From Dyella_A sp049445995 (GTDB taxonomy: Bacteria; Pseudomonadota; Gammaproteobacteria; Xanthomonadales; Rhodanobacteraceae): DNA of 64,000 bases. The translations under genes and the position numbers were made by a program. The notes under the pieces are model-generated. The model did no database searches. It was not told the DNA's origin and saw nothing but the letters and a program-made list of their open reading frames with translations. Below are positions 9,092 to 18,457 of this stretch, one piece after another (the first letter of the stretch is position 1; each line of letters opens with the position of its first letter). The stretch is from contig NZ_JBMSDZ010000006.1 of NCBI RefSeq assembly GCF_049445995.1, positions 174,133-238,132 of the forward strand. Direction: 5' to 3'.

Positions 9092-10393
9092 ATGTTCGGC
9101 TATTACATCGACCTGGCCCTGCGCAGCCTCAAGCGCAATAAGGTGTTGACGGCGCTGATGGTGCTGGCGATCGCCGTAGGCATCGGCGCCAGCATGACTA
9201 CCCTGACCATCGTGCACCTGCTTTCCGGCGATCCGTTGCCGGGCAGAAGCAGCGCGCTGTTTTTTCCGCAGGTGGATCCGGAGTCACCGGTGTCGCAAGG
9301 GCATACCCAGCCTTACCCGATGATGGACTACCGCTCGGCCGTGGACCTGTGGAGCGCCCGCCGCGCCGATCGCCAGGCGATCATCACCAGCAGTTCGGCG
9401 AAGGTGCGCCTGCCGGACAGCGGACAGCCACCATTGATGCTGGGCCTGCTCGCCACCTCGGCGGATTTCTTTCCGATGTTCGACGTGCCGTTCCGGTACG
9501 GCTCGGGCTGGAGCACGGATGACGACGCGCACCGCGCGCGGGTGGCGGTGATCTCGGCCGGTCTCAACCAGAAGCTGTTCGGTGGTGCCGACAGCGTGGG
9601 ACGCACCCTGCGGTTGCGCGATACCGATGTGCGTATCGTCGGCGTGCTCAAACCCTGGCGCCCCACGCCGCTGTTCTACGACCCGTGGAGCCAGAACTTC
9701 AGCAAGACCGAGGACATCTTCGCGCCCTTTGCCAGCAGCCTGGAGATCAACAAGGGCAATTTCCAGCCATATACCTGCTGGCACGTGCCGAAGGATCCGC
9801 ACGACATGCAGCACGCCGACTGTGTCTGGGTGTGGCTGTGGGTCGAGCTGGACAGTCCGGCCAAGGTGCGCGATTACGCGCGTTTTCTGGACGACTACGC
9901 AGATACGCAGAAGGCGGCCGGCCGCTTCGCCGTGGGCAGCGAGCGCGTGCGCCTTCGCGACCTGATGACCTGGCTGACCGCGCGCGGCCAGGTGCCGGAC
10001 GACGTGCGTCTGCAGGCATGGCTGGCGTTGGCATTCCTCGTCATCTGCCTGCTCAATGCCGTGGGGCTCCTGTTGGCGAAGTTTCTGCGCCGCAGCGGCG
10101 AGATCGGCGTGCGCCGCGCATTGGGTGCCAGCCGCGGCGCGATCTTTGCGCAGTGCCTGGTCGAGGCGGGTGTGATCGGCGTGCTCGGCGGCTTCTTCGG
10201 TTGGGTTCTGACCTTGCTCGGCCTGTGGCTGGTGCGTCATCAGCCAGTAGATTACGCCCACCTCGCACGACTGGACACCACCATGTTCCTGGCCACGTTC
10301 GCACTGGCGGTATGCACCAGCCTGCTCGCCGGGCTGATCCCGGCGCTGCGCGCCAGCCGCGTCGTTCCCAGTTGGCAGCTCAAGGCCTTGTGA
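9092..10393 (+). CDS. ABC exporter permease A3 (MacB_PCD/FtsX type)
   Basis: A 433-residue A-type permease starting MFGYYIDLALRSLKRNKVLT, with TM1 in LMVLAIAVGIGASMTTLTIV. The periplasmic domain carries PFRYGSGWSTDDDAHRARVA and the cysteine pair (YTCWHVPK, ADCVWVWL). The C-terminal FtsX domain has EIGVRRALGASRGAI. The long upstream frame runs through repeats, so ATG 9092, aligned with the other A copies and preceded by GAGGGA, is chosen. It pairs with B3, 11 bp downstream. Confidence 0.88.
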   Translation: MFGYYIDLALRSLKRNKVLTALMVLAIAVGIGASMTTLTIVHLLSGDPLPGRSSALFFPQVDPESPVSQGHTQPYPMMDYRSAVDLWSARRADRQAIITSSSAKVRLPDSGQPPLMLGLLATSADFFPMFDVPFRYGSGWSTDDDAHRARVAVISAGLNQKLFGGADSVGRTLRLRDTDVRIVGVLKPWRPTPLFYDPWSQNFSKTEDIFAPFASSLEINKGNFQPYTCWHVPKDPHDMQHADCVWVWLWVELDSPAKVRDYARFLDDYADTQKAAGRFAVGSERVRLRDLMTWLTARGQVPDDVRLQAWLALAFLVICLLNAVGLLLAKFLRRSGEIGVRRALGASRGAIFAQCLVEAGVIGVLGGFFGWVLTLLGLWLVRHQPVDYAHLARLDTTMFLATFALAVCTSLLAGLIPALRASRVVPSWQLKAL

Positions 10394-10404
10394 GGAAATT
10401 GGTC

Positions 10405-11622
10405 ATGCAGATTCAACCCATCGTCGCGGCGCTGCGCCGCCATCGCCTCGCCACCCTGCTGATCGCGATGGAGATCGCGCTGGCCTGTGCGGTGCTTTGC
10501 AACGCCTTCTTCCTGGTCGCGCAGCGCATGAAGATGATCCACACCCACAGTGGTATCGACGAACGCTCTCTGGCGACACTGAGCGTCACCGGCTTCGAGC
10601 CGAGCCAGGCCGCGGACGTCAACGCGCGCATGCTGGCGGGCCTGCAGGCCATCCCCGGGGTGCAGTCGGCCACCCTGATCAACCAGGTGCCGTTCGGGCC
10701 GCAGGCAGGTGCTGCCGGCGTGACGCACGATCCGGGTGGCAACAAGAACCGGATCGGCGTGGTGGATTTCGTGCTGGGCGGGCCGGGTACCTTCAAGGCG
10801 CTGGGCCTCAAGCTGGTTGAAGGAAGATTGCCGCAGGCGGACGAATACCAGCCTGCGATCAGCTTCGTCCCCAGCGATGCGCAGGTGCTTGTCACTCGCG
10901 CGCTGGCGCAACACGCGTGGCCCGGAGAAAGCCCGCTTGGCAAGGATTTCTGGTGCGACAAGTTCCACTTCCGTGTGGTCGGCGTGGTGGATCACTTGGC
11001 GCGCGCCCAGCCGCACCAATACGACATGGCGCAGGCCGAGTGGACGGTGTTCACGCCCACCGCGCCGGGAGGTTCGCTCTCCGGGACCTACCTGTTGCGG
11101 GCACGACCGCAGGATGTGCAACGGGTGCTGCGCGATGCCAAGGCTGCGGTTGCGAAGATCGCCCCCGACCTGGTGCTGAACCAGGAGGACAGCAAGACGC
11201 TGGGCGACCTGCGCACGAATTACTTCCAAACCGACCGCATCATGGTCGGCCTTCTGCTCGGCGTGGTCGTCCTCATGCTCGGCGTCACCGCACTTGGCAT
11301 CGTCGGGCTCACGAGCTTCTGGGTAGGGCAGCGGCGGCGCACCATCGGCGTGCGTCGCGCACTGGGGGCCACGCGCGGAGACATCCTGCGCTACTTCCAG
11401 ACCGAGAACCTGCTGATCGTCAGCGTCGGCATCACGCTGGGCATGTTGCTGGCCTATCTGCTCAACGCCGTACTGATGAAGTTCTACGAGCTGCCGCGCC
11501 TGCCGTTGTACTACCTGCCGGTCGGCGCGCTGGCCCTGTGGCTGCTCGGTCAGCTGGCGGTGCTGGGCCCGGCGCTGCGCGCTGCAGCCGTGCCGCCAGT
11601 GGTGGCGACGCGGTCGGTATGA
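10405..11622 (+). CDS. ABC exporter permease B3 (MacB_PCD/FtsX type)
   Basis: A 405-residue B-type permease opening MQIQPIVAALRRHRLATLLI. The periplasmic domain has LQAIPGVQSATLINQVPFGP; three C-terminal helices follow with TIGVRRALGATRGDI and the B-type ending PPVVATRSV. The start follows TGAGGAAATTGGTC. Beyond its stop lies the second copy of the duplicated spacer, so the B2-to-A3 and B3-to-A4 junctions are copies of each other about 2.86 kb apart. Confidence 0.88.
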   Translation: MQIQPIVAALRRHRLATLLIAMEIALACAVLCNAFFLVAQRMKMIHTHSGIDERSLATLSVTGFEPSQAADVNARMLAGLQAIPGVQSATLINQVPFGPQAGAAGVTHDPGGNKNRIGVVDFVLGGPGTFKALGLKLVEGRLPQADEYQPAISFVPSDAQVLVTRALAQHAWPGESPLGKDFWCDKFHFRVVGVVDHLARAQPHQYDMAQAEWTVFTPTAPGGSLSGTYLLRARPQDVQRVLRDAKAAVAKIAPDLVLNQEDSKTLGDLRTNYFQTDRIMVGLLLGVVVLMLGVTALGIVGLTSFWVGQRRRTIGVRRALGATRGDILRYFQTENLLIVSVGITLGMLLAYLLNAVLMKFYELPRLPLYYLPVGALALWLLGQLAVLGPALRAAAVPPVVATRSV

Positions 11623-11848
11623 AGGGGGGTGGCTGGTGGTGTCTTGCCGAGTGCGGCTGAAGCGGGAGACGCGCGGGATCAACCCCGCAGTTGCTGCTGT
11701 TAAGCCCTCTTCCCTGGCTCCGCCGGGGGAGAGGGTTGGGTGAGGGGGCGCTTTTTGCGCTTGGCTCCGTGCCGTGGAAGCCAAGCCAGAGCGACCCCCT
11801 CACCCCGGCCCTCTTCCCCGACGGTCAAGCCGTCAGGGGAGAGGGAGC
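11623..11848. repeat. Duplicated spacer with CCCTCTCCC repeat (copy 2)
   Basis: Near-identical to 8763-8985, differing by a handful of substitutions and one or two single-base indels (for example a longer T run before GCGCTTGGC). It separates permease pairs 3 and 4. Confidence 0.85.
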
Positions 11849-11959
11849 CGAAGCGGCGCGAGTGCAAGATCCGGCTCTGCGTCGTTGATGTTCGAAGCAT
11901 GCCCCTCGACGGCGAAGGCGTCGGTGGCGTGGAAGTTTGCATGGACAGGGAGGATAGAC

Positions 11960-13264
11960 ATGTTTGGCTACTACACGGAACTCGCACTGCGCAGCCTGAG
12001 GCGCAGCCCGATTCTCACCGCGCTGATGGTGCTGGCGATCGGGCTGGGTATCGGTGCGTCGATGACGATGCTCACTGTGCTGCATGTGATGACGGCCGAT
12101 CCACTGCCGGGTCAGGGCGCACGCGTGTTCTATCCGCAGATCGATCCGCAGGATGCGAACGGCTACCACCCCGGCGACAAGCCACCGGACCAGTTCACCT
12201 GGCGCGATGCGATGAACCTGCTGCACGCGAAGCGGGGCTCCCGCCAGGTGGCGATGACCGGCGGGCAGGTGACGGTGCGCCCGCCGCAGGGTGAGGCGCG
12301 TGCGTTCTTCGCGTCGGCACGCTACGCCAGCGCGGACTTCTTCGCCATGTTCCAGGTCCCGCTTCTGCACGGCCACGGCTGGAGCGCGGCGGGCGATGCA
12401 AAGCAGTCGCGCGTGGCGGTGATCTCACGCAAGCTCGCCGACAAGCTCTACGGCGCCGACAAGGCCGTCGGACAGTCGCTGCATCTGGGTAGGGATTACT
12501 TCACGGTGATCGGCGTCATCGACCACTGGAATCCCGAGCCGCATTTTTATGATCTCACCCACGGTGCCTACGCCGACAGCGAGCAGGTATTCCTGCCGCT
12601 GGAGACAGCGATGGCTTTGAAGCAGGGAACCCAGGGCAGCATGAGCTGCTGGGGTGACGGCGGCATGGGCGGCGACATGCGCACAGCCGACAGCTGCGTG
12701 TGGACCCAGTTCTGGGTACAGCTCAATACGCCCGAGGCGGTGCGTAACTATCGCCAGTTCCTGATCCACTACTCGCAGGAACAGAAAGCTCTCGGTCGCT
12801 TCCAGCGTCCACCCAACACAGCCCTGCACAACGTGATGGGCTGGCTCGACGTCAACCATGTGGTGCCCGGCAGCGTGCAGCTGCAGGCGCTGCTCGCGCT
12901 CGGTTTCATGCTGGTGTGCGTGATCAACACGGTGGCGCTGCTACTGGTGAAGTTTCTGCGTCGCGGCGGCGAGCTGAGTGTGCGGCGTGCCATGGGCGCG
13001 TCGCGTCGATCGGTGTTCGCGCAGTTGCTGATCGAGGCGTCGATGATCGGCGTGAGCGGCGGTCTCGCCGGCCTGCTGCTGGCGCTGGGCGGTCTGTGGA
13101 TCGTGCGCCAGCAGCCGGCGCAGTACGCCGCGCTGGCCCACCTGGACGCAGCCATGCTGCTCGGCACGCTGTTGCTTGCACTGGCCGCGACCTTGCTCGC
13201 GGCGTTGTTTCCGGCGTGGCGGGCCTGCCATCTGCCGCCCGCGCGCGCCCTGAAGCTGCAGTGA
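11960..13264 (+). CDS. ABC exporter permease A4 (MacB_PCD/FtsX type)
   Basis: A 434-residue A-type permease opening MFGYYTELALRSLRRSPILT, with TM1 in LMVLAIGLGIGASMTMLTVL. The periplasmic domain has LLHGHGWSAAGDAKQSRVAV and the cysteine pair (MSCWGDGG, DSCVWTQF). The FtsX domain reads ELSVRRAMGASRRSV, slightly off the consensus of the other copies. The start follows GGGAGGATAGAC. A2 is its closest relative by eye (shared FYPQ.DPQD and SQEQ..LGRFQRPPN). Confidence 0.88.
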   Translation: MFGYYTELALRSLRRSPILTALMVLAIGLGIGASMTMLTVLHVMTADPLPGQGARVFYPQIDPQDANGYHPGDKPPDQFTWRDAMNLLHAKRGSRQVAMTGGQVTVRPPQGEARAFFASARYASADFFAMFQVPLLHGHGWSAAGDAKQSRVAVISRKLADKLYGADKAVGQSLHLGRDYFTVIGVIDHWNPEPHFYDLTHGAYADSEQVFLPLETAMALKQGTQGSMSCWGDGGMGGDMRTADSCVWTQFWVQLNTPEAVRNYRQFLIHYSQEQKALGRFQRPPNTALHNVMGWLDVNHVVPGSVQLQALLALGFMLVCVINTVALLLVKFLRRGGELSVRRAMGASRRSVFAQLLIEASMIGVSGGLAGLLLALGGLWIVRQQPAQYAALAHLDAAMLLGTLLLALAATLLAALFPAWRACHLPPARALKLQ

Positions 13265-13272
13265 GGATTCCC

Positions 13273-14493
13273 ATGCACCCGATCATTGCCGCCCTGAAAC
13301 ATCACCGCACCGCCGTCGTGCTGGTGCTGCTGGAGGTGGCGCTTACCTGCGCCATCGTCACCAACGCACTGTTCGTCATCGGTAGCCGTCTGGATGCCAT
13401 GCATGTGGTCACCGGCGTGGCTGACAAGGAGATCGTGTGGGTGCGCAGCAGCGGCCTGCGCGATGCCGCCACGCCGGCCAGTCGCGCCAGCCTGGTGGCG
13501 GCCGACCTGGCCGCTCTGCGCAGCATCCCCGGCGTGCGCAGCGTCACGATGACCAACGGCTTGCCGCTGGCCGGCTCGTACTGGCGCGGCGTCGCCTACC
13601 GCAAGCCGGGCGACGAGAAGAGCAGCATCAACAATGTCACCTTCTACGTCGGCACGCCGGGGGTGGTCTCCACACTTGGCCTCACGCTGGTAGAGGGGAG
13701 GGATTTCCTGCCGCAGGAGTTCTCCGATTTCGATCTCTTCAAGCACACCGTGCCATCGCCCGGGGTGATCGTCACGCGCGCGTTTGCCGACAGGGTCTGG
13801 CCCGGCGAGGATCCCTTGGGCAAGCCGATTTATCTGGGTGACCACGGCAAGGACGTCACGCATGTGGTCGGAGTGGTCGCACACCTGCTCAACCCAGGAT
13901 TGGACAAGTATTCGGACAACGAATCGAACCTGCTGATGCCGGTGCGGTCGGTGCAGGGCGGCATGTATGTGCTGCGAACCACACCCGGCGCGCGTGATGC
14001 AACGCTGCGCGACCTGCCCAAGGTGCTCGATGGCGTGGACGACCAACGCATCATCACCGCCAGCAAGACGCTCAGCGAGAGCATCGACGAGCATTTCCAC
14101 GACGACCGTGCGCTGATCTGGCTGCTACTGGCGGTGATCGGTTGCCTGCTCGCGCTTACCGCGCTGGGCGTGGTGGGCCTGTCCAGCTTCTGGGTGCAGC
14201 AGCGCACGCGGCAGATCGGCATCCGCCGAGCCATCGGCGCCACCCGGCGCGACATCCTCGTGTACTTCCAGGCCGAAAATTTCCTGATCGTCACGGCGGG
14301 CATCGTGCTTGGATCGCTCGGTGCGGTCGGCTTGAACCTGTGGCTGATGGCGCACTACGAGCTGCCGCGCATGTCACTCGCCGTGCTGCCCGTGGGCGCG
14401 TTGGTGTTGTGGCTGATCGGTCAGCTCGCCGCGCTTGGCCCGGCGCTGCGCGCCTCGCGCGTCCCGCCGGTGGTGGCGACGCGCAGCGTGTGA
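13273..14493 (+). CDS. ABC exporter permease B4 (MacB_PCD/FtsX type)
   Basis: A 406-residue B-type permease opening MHPIIAALKHHRTAVVLVLL, with the helix LEVALTCAIVTNALFVIG. The periplasmic domain has LRSIPGVRSVTMTNGLPLAG. The FtsX domain has QIGIRRAIGATRRDI and ends in PPVVATRSV. It starts 8 bp after A4 (GTGAGGATTCCC before the ATG). It is the last permease; the DUF885 gene starts 67 bp on with no obvious terminator between, so that gene is probably in the same transcript. Confidence 0.88.
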   Translation: MHPIIAALKHHRTAVVLVLLEVALTCAIVTNALFVIGSRLDAMHVVTGVADKEIVWVRSSGLRDAATPASRASLVAADLAALRSIPGVRSVTMTNGLPLAGSYWRGVAYRKPGDEKSSINNVTFYVGTPGVVSTLGLTLVEGRDFLPQEFSDFDLFKHTVPSPGVIVTRAFADRVWPGEDPLGKPIYLGDHGKDVTHVVGVVAHLLNPGLDKYSDNESNLLMPVRSVQGGMYVLRTTPGARDATLRDLPKVLDGVDDQRIITASKTLSESIDEHFHDDRALIWLLLAVIGCLLALTALGVVGLSSFWVQQRTRQIGIRRAIGATRRDILVYFQAENFLIVTAGIVLGSLGAVGLNLWLMAHYELPRMSLAVLPVGALVLWLIGQLAALGPALRASRVPPVVATRSV

Positions 14494-14560
14494 GTTCCGG
14501 CCCATCCCGTGTCTCCGCGGTTCGGGCAGAATCGGGGTTCTTGCCAGGGAGAGTGTGACG

Positions 14561-16348
14561 ATGAAGAAGCTGCCCTTGATGATGGCGCTGGGCCTGTCGG
14601 CCACGGCCGCCATGGCCCCGCTCGCGGTAGTGGCTGCCACGCAATCGGACGCGGCCACGCGCGTGGCCGCGCAGAACGCGCTGCTGGACGAGCAGTGGCA
14701 GCACACGCTGAGGAATTCGCCGGAGTTCGCCACCATCCTGGGCGACCTGCGCTACAACGACCGCTGGAGCGATCTTTCGCTGGCGCATGCCAGGGCCGAG
14801 TACGAGTGGGCGGGCGATTTCCTGCGCCGCTTCCAGGCGATCGACACCAGTGGTTTTTCCGACAGCGACAAGCTCAACCACGAGCTGATGGTCCGCCAGC
14901 TTTCCGACGCCCGCCAGGCGCACGAGCTGAAGCTGGACGAGATGCCGATCGACCAGATGAGCGGCATCCACCTGCAGCTGGCGGGTTTCGTCAGCTCGAT
15001 TCCGTTCGACAACACGAAGCAGTACGAGGATTACCTGGCGCGCCTGAAGGCGGTGCCGGCGGGTTTCGACCAGGTGATCGGCGTGGCGAAGCAGGGCCTG
15101 CGCGACGGCTTGATGCCGCCGAAATATCTGCTGGAGGCGGTGGTCAAGCAGATCGACGCGATCGGCACGCCGGCCGGCATGGACAGCGTGTTCGCCGAGC
15201 CGCTGAAGCATTTTCCGGCCACGGTGTCGGCGGCCGATCAGGCGCGGCTGAAGACGGCGATCCTCGCCGCGATCGACCATGACGTGCGCCCCGCCTACGG
15301 CAAGCTCAAGACCTTCGTGGCGACCGACTATGCGCCACACGGTCGCGCCCAGCCGGGCGTGTGGGATCTGCCCAACGGCGAGGCGATCTACCGCTTCGAC
15401 GTGAAGCAGATGACCACCACCGACAAGACCCCGGCCGAGATTCACCAGCTCGGCTTGGACGAGGTGGCACGCATCGAAGGCGAGATGAGCAAGATCGCCA
15501 AGGCGCAGGGCTTCAAGGACCTGGCCAGTTTCCGCGCCTCGCTCAAGAGCAACCCGAAGACGCACGCCACCTCGCGCGAAGACATCCTCAACCGCTACCG
15601 CGGGTTCCTGGCGCAGATGGAGCCCGAACTGCCCAAGCTGTTCGGGCTGCTGCCCAAGACCGAGGTGGTGGTGAAGCCGGTGGAGGCGTTCCGCGAGAAG
15701 GAAGCCGCCGCCGCCGAGTACCACCAGGGCACACCGGACGGCTCGCGGCCCGGGCAGATCTTCGTCAACACCGGCGACTTCGCCAACCGCAGCGTGCTGA
15801 CCATCGAGTCGACCGCCTATCACGAGGGCATCCCGGGCCATCACATGCAGATCTCGATCGCGCAGACCCTGCCCAAGCTGCCGCCGTTCCGCCAGCAGGG
15901 CGGCTACACCGCCTATGTGGAGGGTTGGGCGCTGTACGCCGAGCAGTTGGGCAAGGACATCGGTTTCTACAAGGATCCGCTGTCGGACTACGGCCGCCTC
16001 AGCGACGAGCTGCTGCGCGCCGACCGCCTCGTGCTCGATACCGGCGTGCACTACAAGCACTGGACGCGCCAGCAGATGGTCGACTTCTTCCACGCCCACT
16101 CCAGCGAGGACGAGCCGGACGTGCAGGCCGAGACCGACCGCTACATCACCTGGCCCGGTCAGGCGCTGGCGTACAAGATGGGCGAGCTGAAGATCCTGGC
16201 GCTGCGCGCGAAGGCCAAACAGGAACTGGGCGACAAGTTCGACATCCGCGCCTTCCACGACGCCGTGCTCGACGGCGGCGCGCTGCCGTTGGACGTGCTG
16301 GAAACGCGCATCGACAAATGGATCGCGGCGCAGAAGGCCAAGGCGTGA
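14561..16348 (+). CDS. Exported DUF885 zinc-peptidase-like protein
   Basis: A 595-residue protein. A signal peptide (MKKLPLMMALGLSATAAMAP, cleavage near Ala-27) is followed by a mostly helical DUF885 domain. The metal site HEGIPGHH lies at about residue 425, with GYTAYVEGWALYAEQLG downstream, matching the HExxPGHH plus E pattern of this family. DUF885 proteins resemble M32-like/oligopeptidase folds and are presumed periplasmic metallopeptidases, but substrates are largely unknown. Position between the permeases and the two-component system suggests it trims or degrades what the exporter handles; this is inference. ATG 14561 has GGGAGAG upstream. Confidence 0.85.
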   Translation: MKKLPLMMALGLSATAAMAPLAVVAATQSDAATRVAAQNALLDEQWQHTLRNSPEFATILGDLRYNDRWSDLSLAHARAEYEWAGDFLRRFQAIDTSGFSDSDKLNHELMVRQLSDARQAHELKLDEMPIDQMSGIHLQLAGFVSSIPFDNTKQYEDYLARLKAVPAGFDQVIGVAKQGLRDGLMPPKYLLEAVVKQIDAIGTPAGMDSVFAEPLKHFPATVSAADQARLKTAILAAIDHDVRPAYGKLKTFVATDYAPHGRAQPGVWDLPNGEAIYRFDVKQMTTTDKTPAEIHQLGLDEVARIEGEMSKIAKAQGFKDLASFRASLKSNPKTHATSREDILNRYRGFLAQMEPELPKLFGLLPKTEVVVKPVEAFREKEAAAAEYHQGTPDGSRPGQIFVNTGDFANRSVLTIESTAYHEGIPGHHMQISIAQTLPKLPPFRQQGGYTAYVEGWALYAEQLGKDIGFYKDPLSDYGRLSDELLRADRLVLDTGVHYKHWTRQQMVDFFHAHSSEDEPDVQAETDRYITWPGQALAYKMGELKILALRAKAKQELGDKFDIRAFHDAVLDGGALPLDVLETRIDKWIAAQKAKA

Positions 16349-16360
16349 TGTTCGGCGGTA

Positions 16361-16543
16361 AGCCCTCTCCCCTGGCTTTGCCGGGGGAGAGGGTTGGGTG
16401 AGGGGGCTTTTGATCTTTTCGGGAAGGCATGGGCAGAGCGAGAAGCAGGAGCCCCCTCACCCCAGCCTCTCCCCCAACGCGGTTGGGGGAGAGGGAGCAA
16501 ATGCCGTGGGCCCTCTCTACCGACGCGGTTGGAGGAGAGGGAG
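16361..16543. repeat. CCCTCTCCC-type palindromic repeats
   Basis: Two full hairpins (CCCTCTCCCCTGGC..GGGAGAGGG and CCTCTCCCCCAACGCGGTTGG..GAGAGGG) and a third partial copy fill most of the 305-bp gap between the DUF885 gene and the response regulator. No sigma-54 or Fur-like motif was found in what remains (16544-16653). Confidence 0.75.
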
Positions 16544-16653
16544 TAGATGCATGAGGCTTCGTGTGGATGCCTCCAGCCTGCATGGCCGATGCAGCTGCCT
16601 GACGCAACCTTTTCGCGTGGAGCGGCATCCATGCCCGCATGTGTAGACGAAAG

Positions 16654-17994
16654 ATGCGCACCGTACTGATCATCGACGACAACCCTGCCGTGGGCGAGGC
16701 GCTGTCGCTGGCGCTGTCGCTGCACGAGATCCGCCCGCGGGTGGCGCTTACCCCCGGCGAGGGGCTGGCGATGCTGGCGCGCGAGAGCGTGGACGTGGTG
16801 ATCCAGGACATGAACTTCACCGCCGACACCACCTCGGGCGAGGAGGGCGTGGCGCTGTTCCGCGCGATCCGCGAGCAGCATCCGGATCTGCCGGTGATCC
16901 TGCTCACCGCCTGGACGCACCTGGAAACCGCGGTGGAGCTGGTGAAGGCGGGCGCGGCCGATTACCTGGCCAAGCCGTGGGACGACGCCAAGCTGCTGGC
17001 CACGGTGGAGAACCTGCTGGAGCTGTCGGAGTCCACCCGCGAGGTGGCGCGCACGCGCAACGAGCGCCGCCGCCGCCACGAGAGCCTGCGCAGCCGCTAC
17101 GAGCTCGATGGCCTGGTGTTCGCCTCCGGCGCCATGGCGCAGACGCTGGAGCTGGCCTGCCAGATCGCCCGCGCCGAGGTGCCGGTGCTGATCACCGGCC
17201 CGAACGGCGCGGGCAAGGAGCGCATCGCGGCGATCATCCACGCCAACTCGGCGGTCAAGCGCGGGCCGTTCGTGGCGGTGAACTGCGGCGCGTTGCCGGG
17301 CGAGCTGATCGAGGCGGAGCTGTTCGGTGCCGAGGCCGGCGCGTATACCGGCGCGAACAAGGCGCGCGAGGGCCGCTTCGAGCTCGCCGACGGCGGCACG
17401 CTGTTCCTGGACGAGATCGGCAACCTGCCGCTGCCGGGCCAGATGAAACTGCTGCGCGTGCTGGAAACCGGCCAGTTCGAGCGGCTGGGCTCCGGCCGCA
17501 CGCGCCACGCCAAGGTGCGCGTGCTCAGCGCCACCAATGCCGACCTCAAGGCGATGATCAAGGCCGGCACCTTCCGCGAGGATCTGTACTACCGCCTCAA
17601 CGTGATCGACGTGAACCTGCCCGCGCTGGCCGATCGCACCGACGACATCCTGCCGCTGGCCGAGCACTTCCTCGACGGTCGGGCCGAGCTGGGCGATGCG
17701 GCGCGCGAGGCGCTGCTGTCCTACCCGTGGCCGGGCAACGTGCGCGAGCTGAAGAATGCGATCGAGCGGGCAGCGTTGTTGTCGGGCGGGCGTGCGATCA
17801 CGCCCGAACTGCTCAACCTGCCGGCGGTGGCGCCCAGCGCGGTGCGCAACCTCGACGAGCCCAGCCGCGAGACGGTGGAGGCGGCGCTGGCGCGGGCCGA
17901 TGGCGTGGTCAGCCGCGCCGCGCAGGCGCTGGGCCTGTCGCGCCAGGCGCTGTATCGGCGGATCGAGCGCTACGGGCTGTCGGTGAACGGCTGA
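16654..17994 (+). CDS. Sigma-54-dependent response regulator, NtrC family
   Basis: A 446-residue activator. The receiver domain (1-120) has the acidic pair DD at 8-9 and phospho-acceptor Asp-52 (VVIQDMNF). The AAA+ domain has Walker A GPNGAGKE, the sigma-54 contact loop GAYTGA (Tyr replacing the usual Phe of GAFTGA) and Walker B GGTLFLDEIG. A Fis-type helix-turn-helix lies at the C-terminus (AAQALGLSRQALYRRIERYG). An alternative start at 16639 adds five residues; 16654 places the receiver start as in relatives. With the kinase at 18458 it forms a two-component pair, and the perfect sigma-54 promoter at 971 is the obvious target. Confidence 0.92.
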   Translation: MRTVLIIDDNPAVGEALSLALSLHEIRPRVALTPGEGLAMLARESVDVVIQDMNFTADTTSGEEGVALFRAIREQHPDLPVILLTAWTHLETAVELVKAGAADYLAKPWDDAKLLATVENLLELSESTREVARTRNERRRRHESLRSRYELDGLVFASGAMAQTLELACQIARAEVPVLITGPNGAGKERIAAIIHANSAVKRGPFVAVNCGALPGELIEAELFGAEAGAYTGANKAREGRFELADGGTLFLDEIGNLPLPGQMKLLRVLETGQFERLGSGRTRHAKVRVLSATNADLKAMIKAGTFREDLYYRLNVIDVNLPALADRTDDILPLAEHFLDGRAELGDAAREALLSYPWPGNVRELKNAIERAALLSGGRAITPELLNLPAVAPSAVRNLDEPSRETVEAALARADGVVSRAAQALGLSRQALYRRIERYGLSVNG

Positions 17995-18102
17995 CCGGCT
18001 TCACGCCGGTGCATTGCGGCAGTGGTCGTCGCGGCGCCGGATGGCGTAAAAGGGATGCTCGTGCCATTCGCCCGCGCGGTGCCCATCCCCAGGAGTCGTG
18101 TC

Positions 18103-18435
18103 ATGTCCAAGCGCCTGTTGTCGGTTCCCTTGCTCATCATCGCCGCGGCTGGCGCCGACGTATCCGCCCAGACCGCGGCCAGCGACAGCTGGAGCCGCCC
18201 CGCGTCGGCCAGCTCGACCGCCCCCTCGTACGGCAGCGGCTCGGGGTTGCGCGATGCCTCCGGCGGCAGCGACAGCCACTTCAAGTTCAAGGAACAGCGC
18301 GATGCGCGGCCGCAGCGCAATGCGGCGCTGGAAGCCAGCGGCAAGGCGCCGGTGATGGGCGGCAACGAGCTCGGCCGCGACGGTCGCCCCACCGTGAGCT
18401 GCGCGCGGACGCCGATGGATCCCGCATGCCGCTGA
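18103..18435 (+). CDS. Small exported protein of unknown function
   Basis: 110 residues. A signal peptide (MSKRLLSVPLLIIAAAGADV, cleavage near AQ) is followed by a Ser/Gly-rich, probably disordered region, then a more ordered tail with two cysteines (TVSCARTPMDPACR). AGGAG lies 8 bp before the ATG. It sits between the response regulator and the histidine kinase, with the kinase start only 22 bp beyond its stop, so it is probably cotranscribed. A periplasmic partner of the sensor is possible, but nothing in the sequence proves it. I do not recognise the family. Confidence 0.7.
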   Translation: MSKRLLSVPLLIIAAAGADVSAQTAASDSWSRPASASSTAPSYGSGSGLRDASGGSDSHFKFKEQRDARPQRNAALEASGKAPVMGGNELGRDGRPTVSCARTPMDPACR

Positions 18436-18457
18436 CCATCCCGGGCAGCGTGTGCGG

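Noticed and set aside
16398..16646. Small frame over the repeats before the response regulator
   Set aside because: It translates the CCCTCTCCC palindrome (SLSPNAVGGEG-like text), which appears in any frame over such repeats.
17350..17365. GAYTGA instead of GAFTGA as a sign of a non-functional sigma-54 activator
   Set aside because: Tyr replaces Phe in several working family members, all other AAA+ motifs are present, and an exact sigma-54 promoter exists in the same locus.
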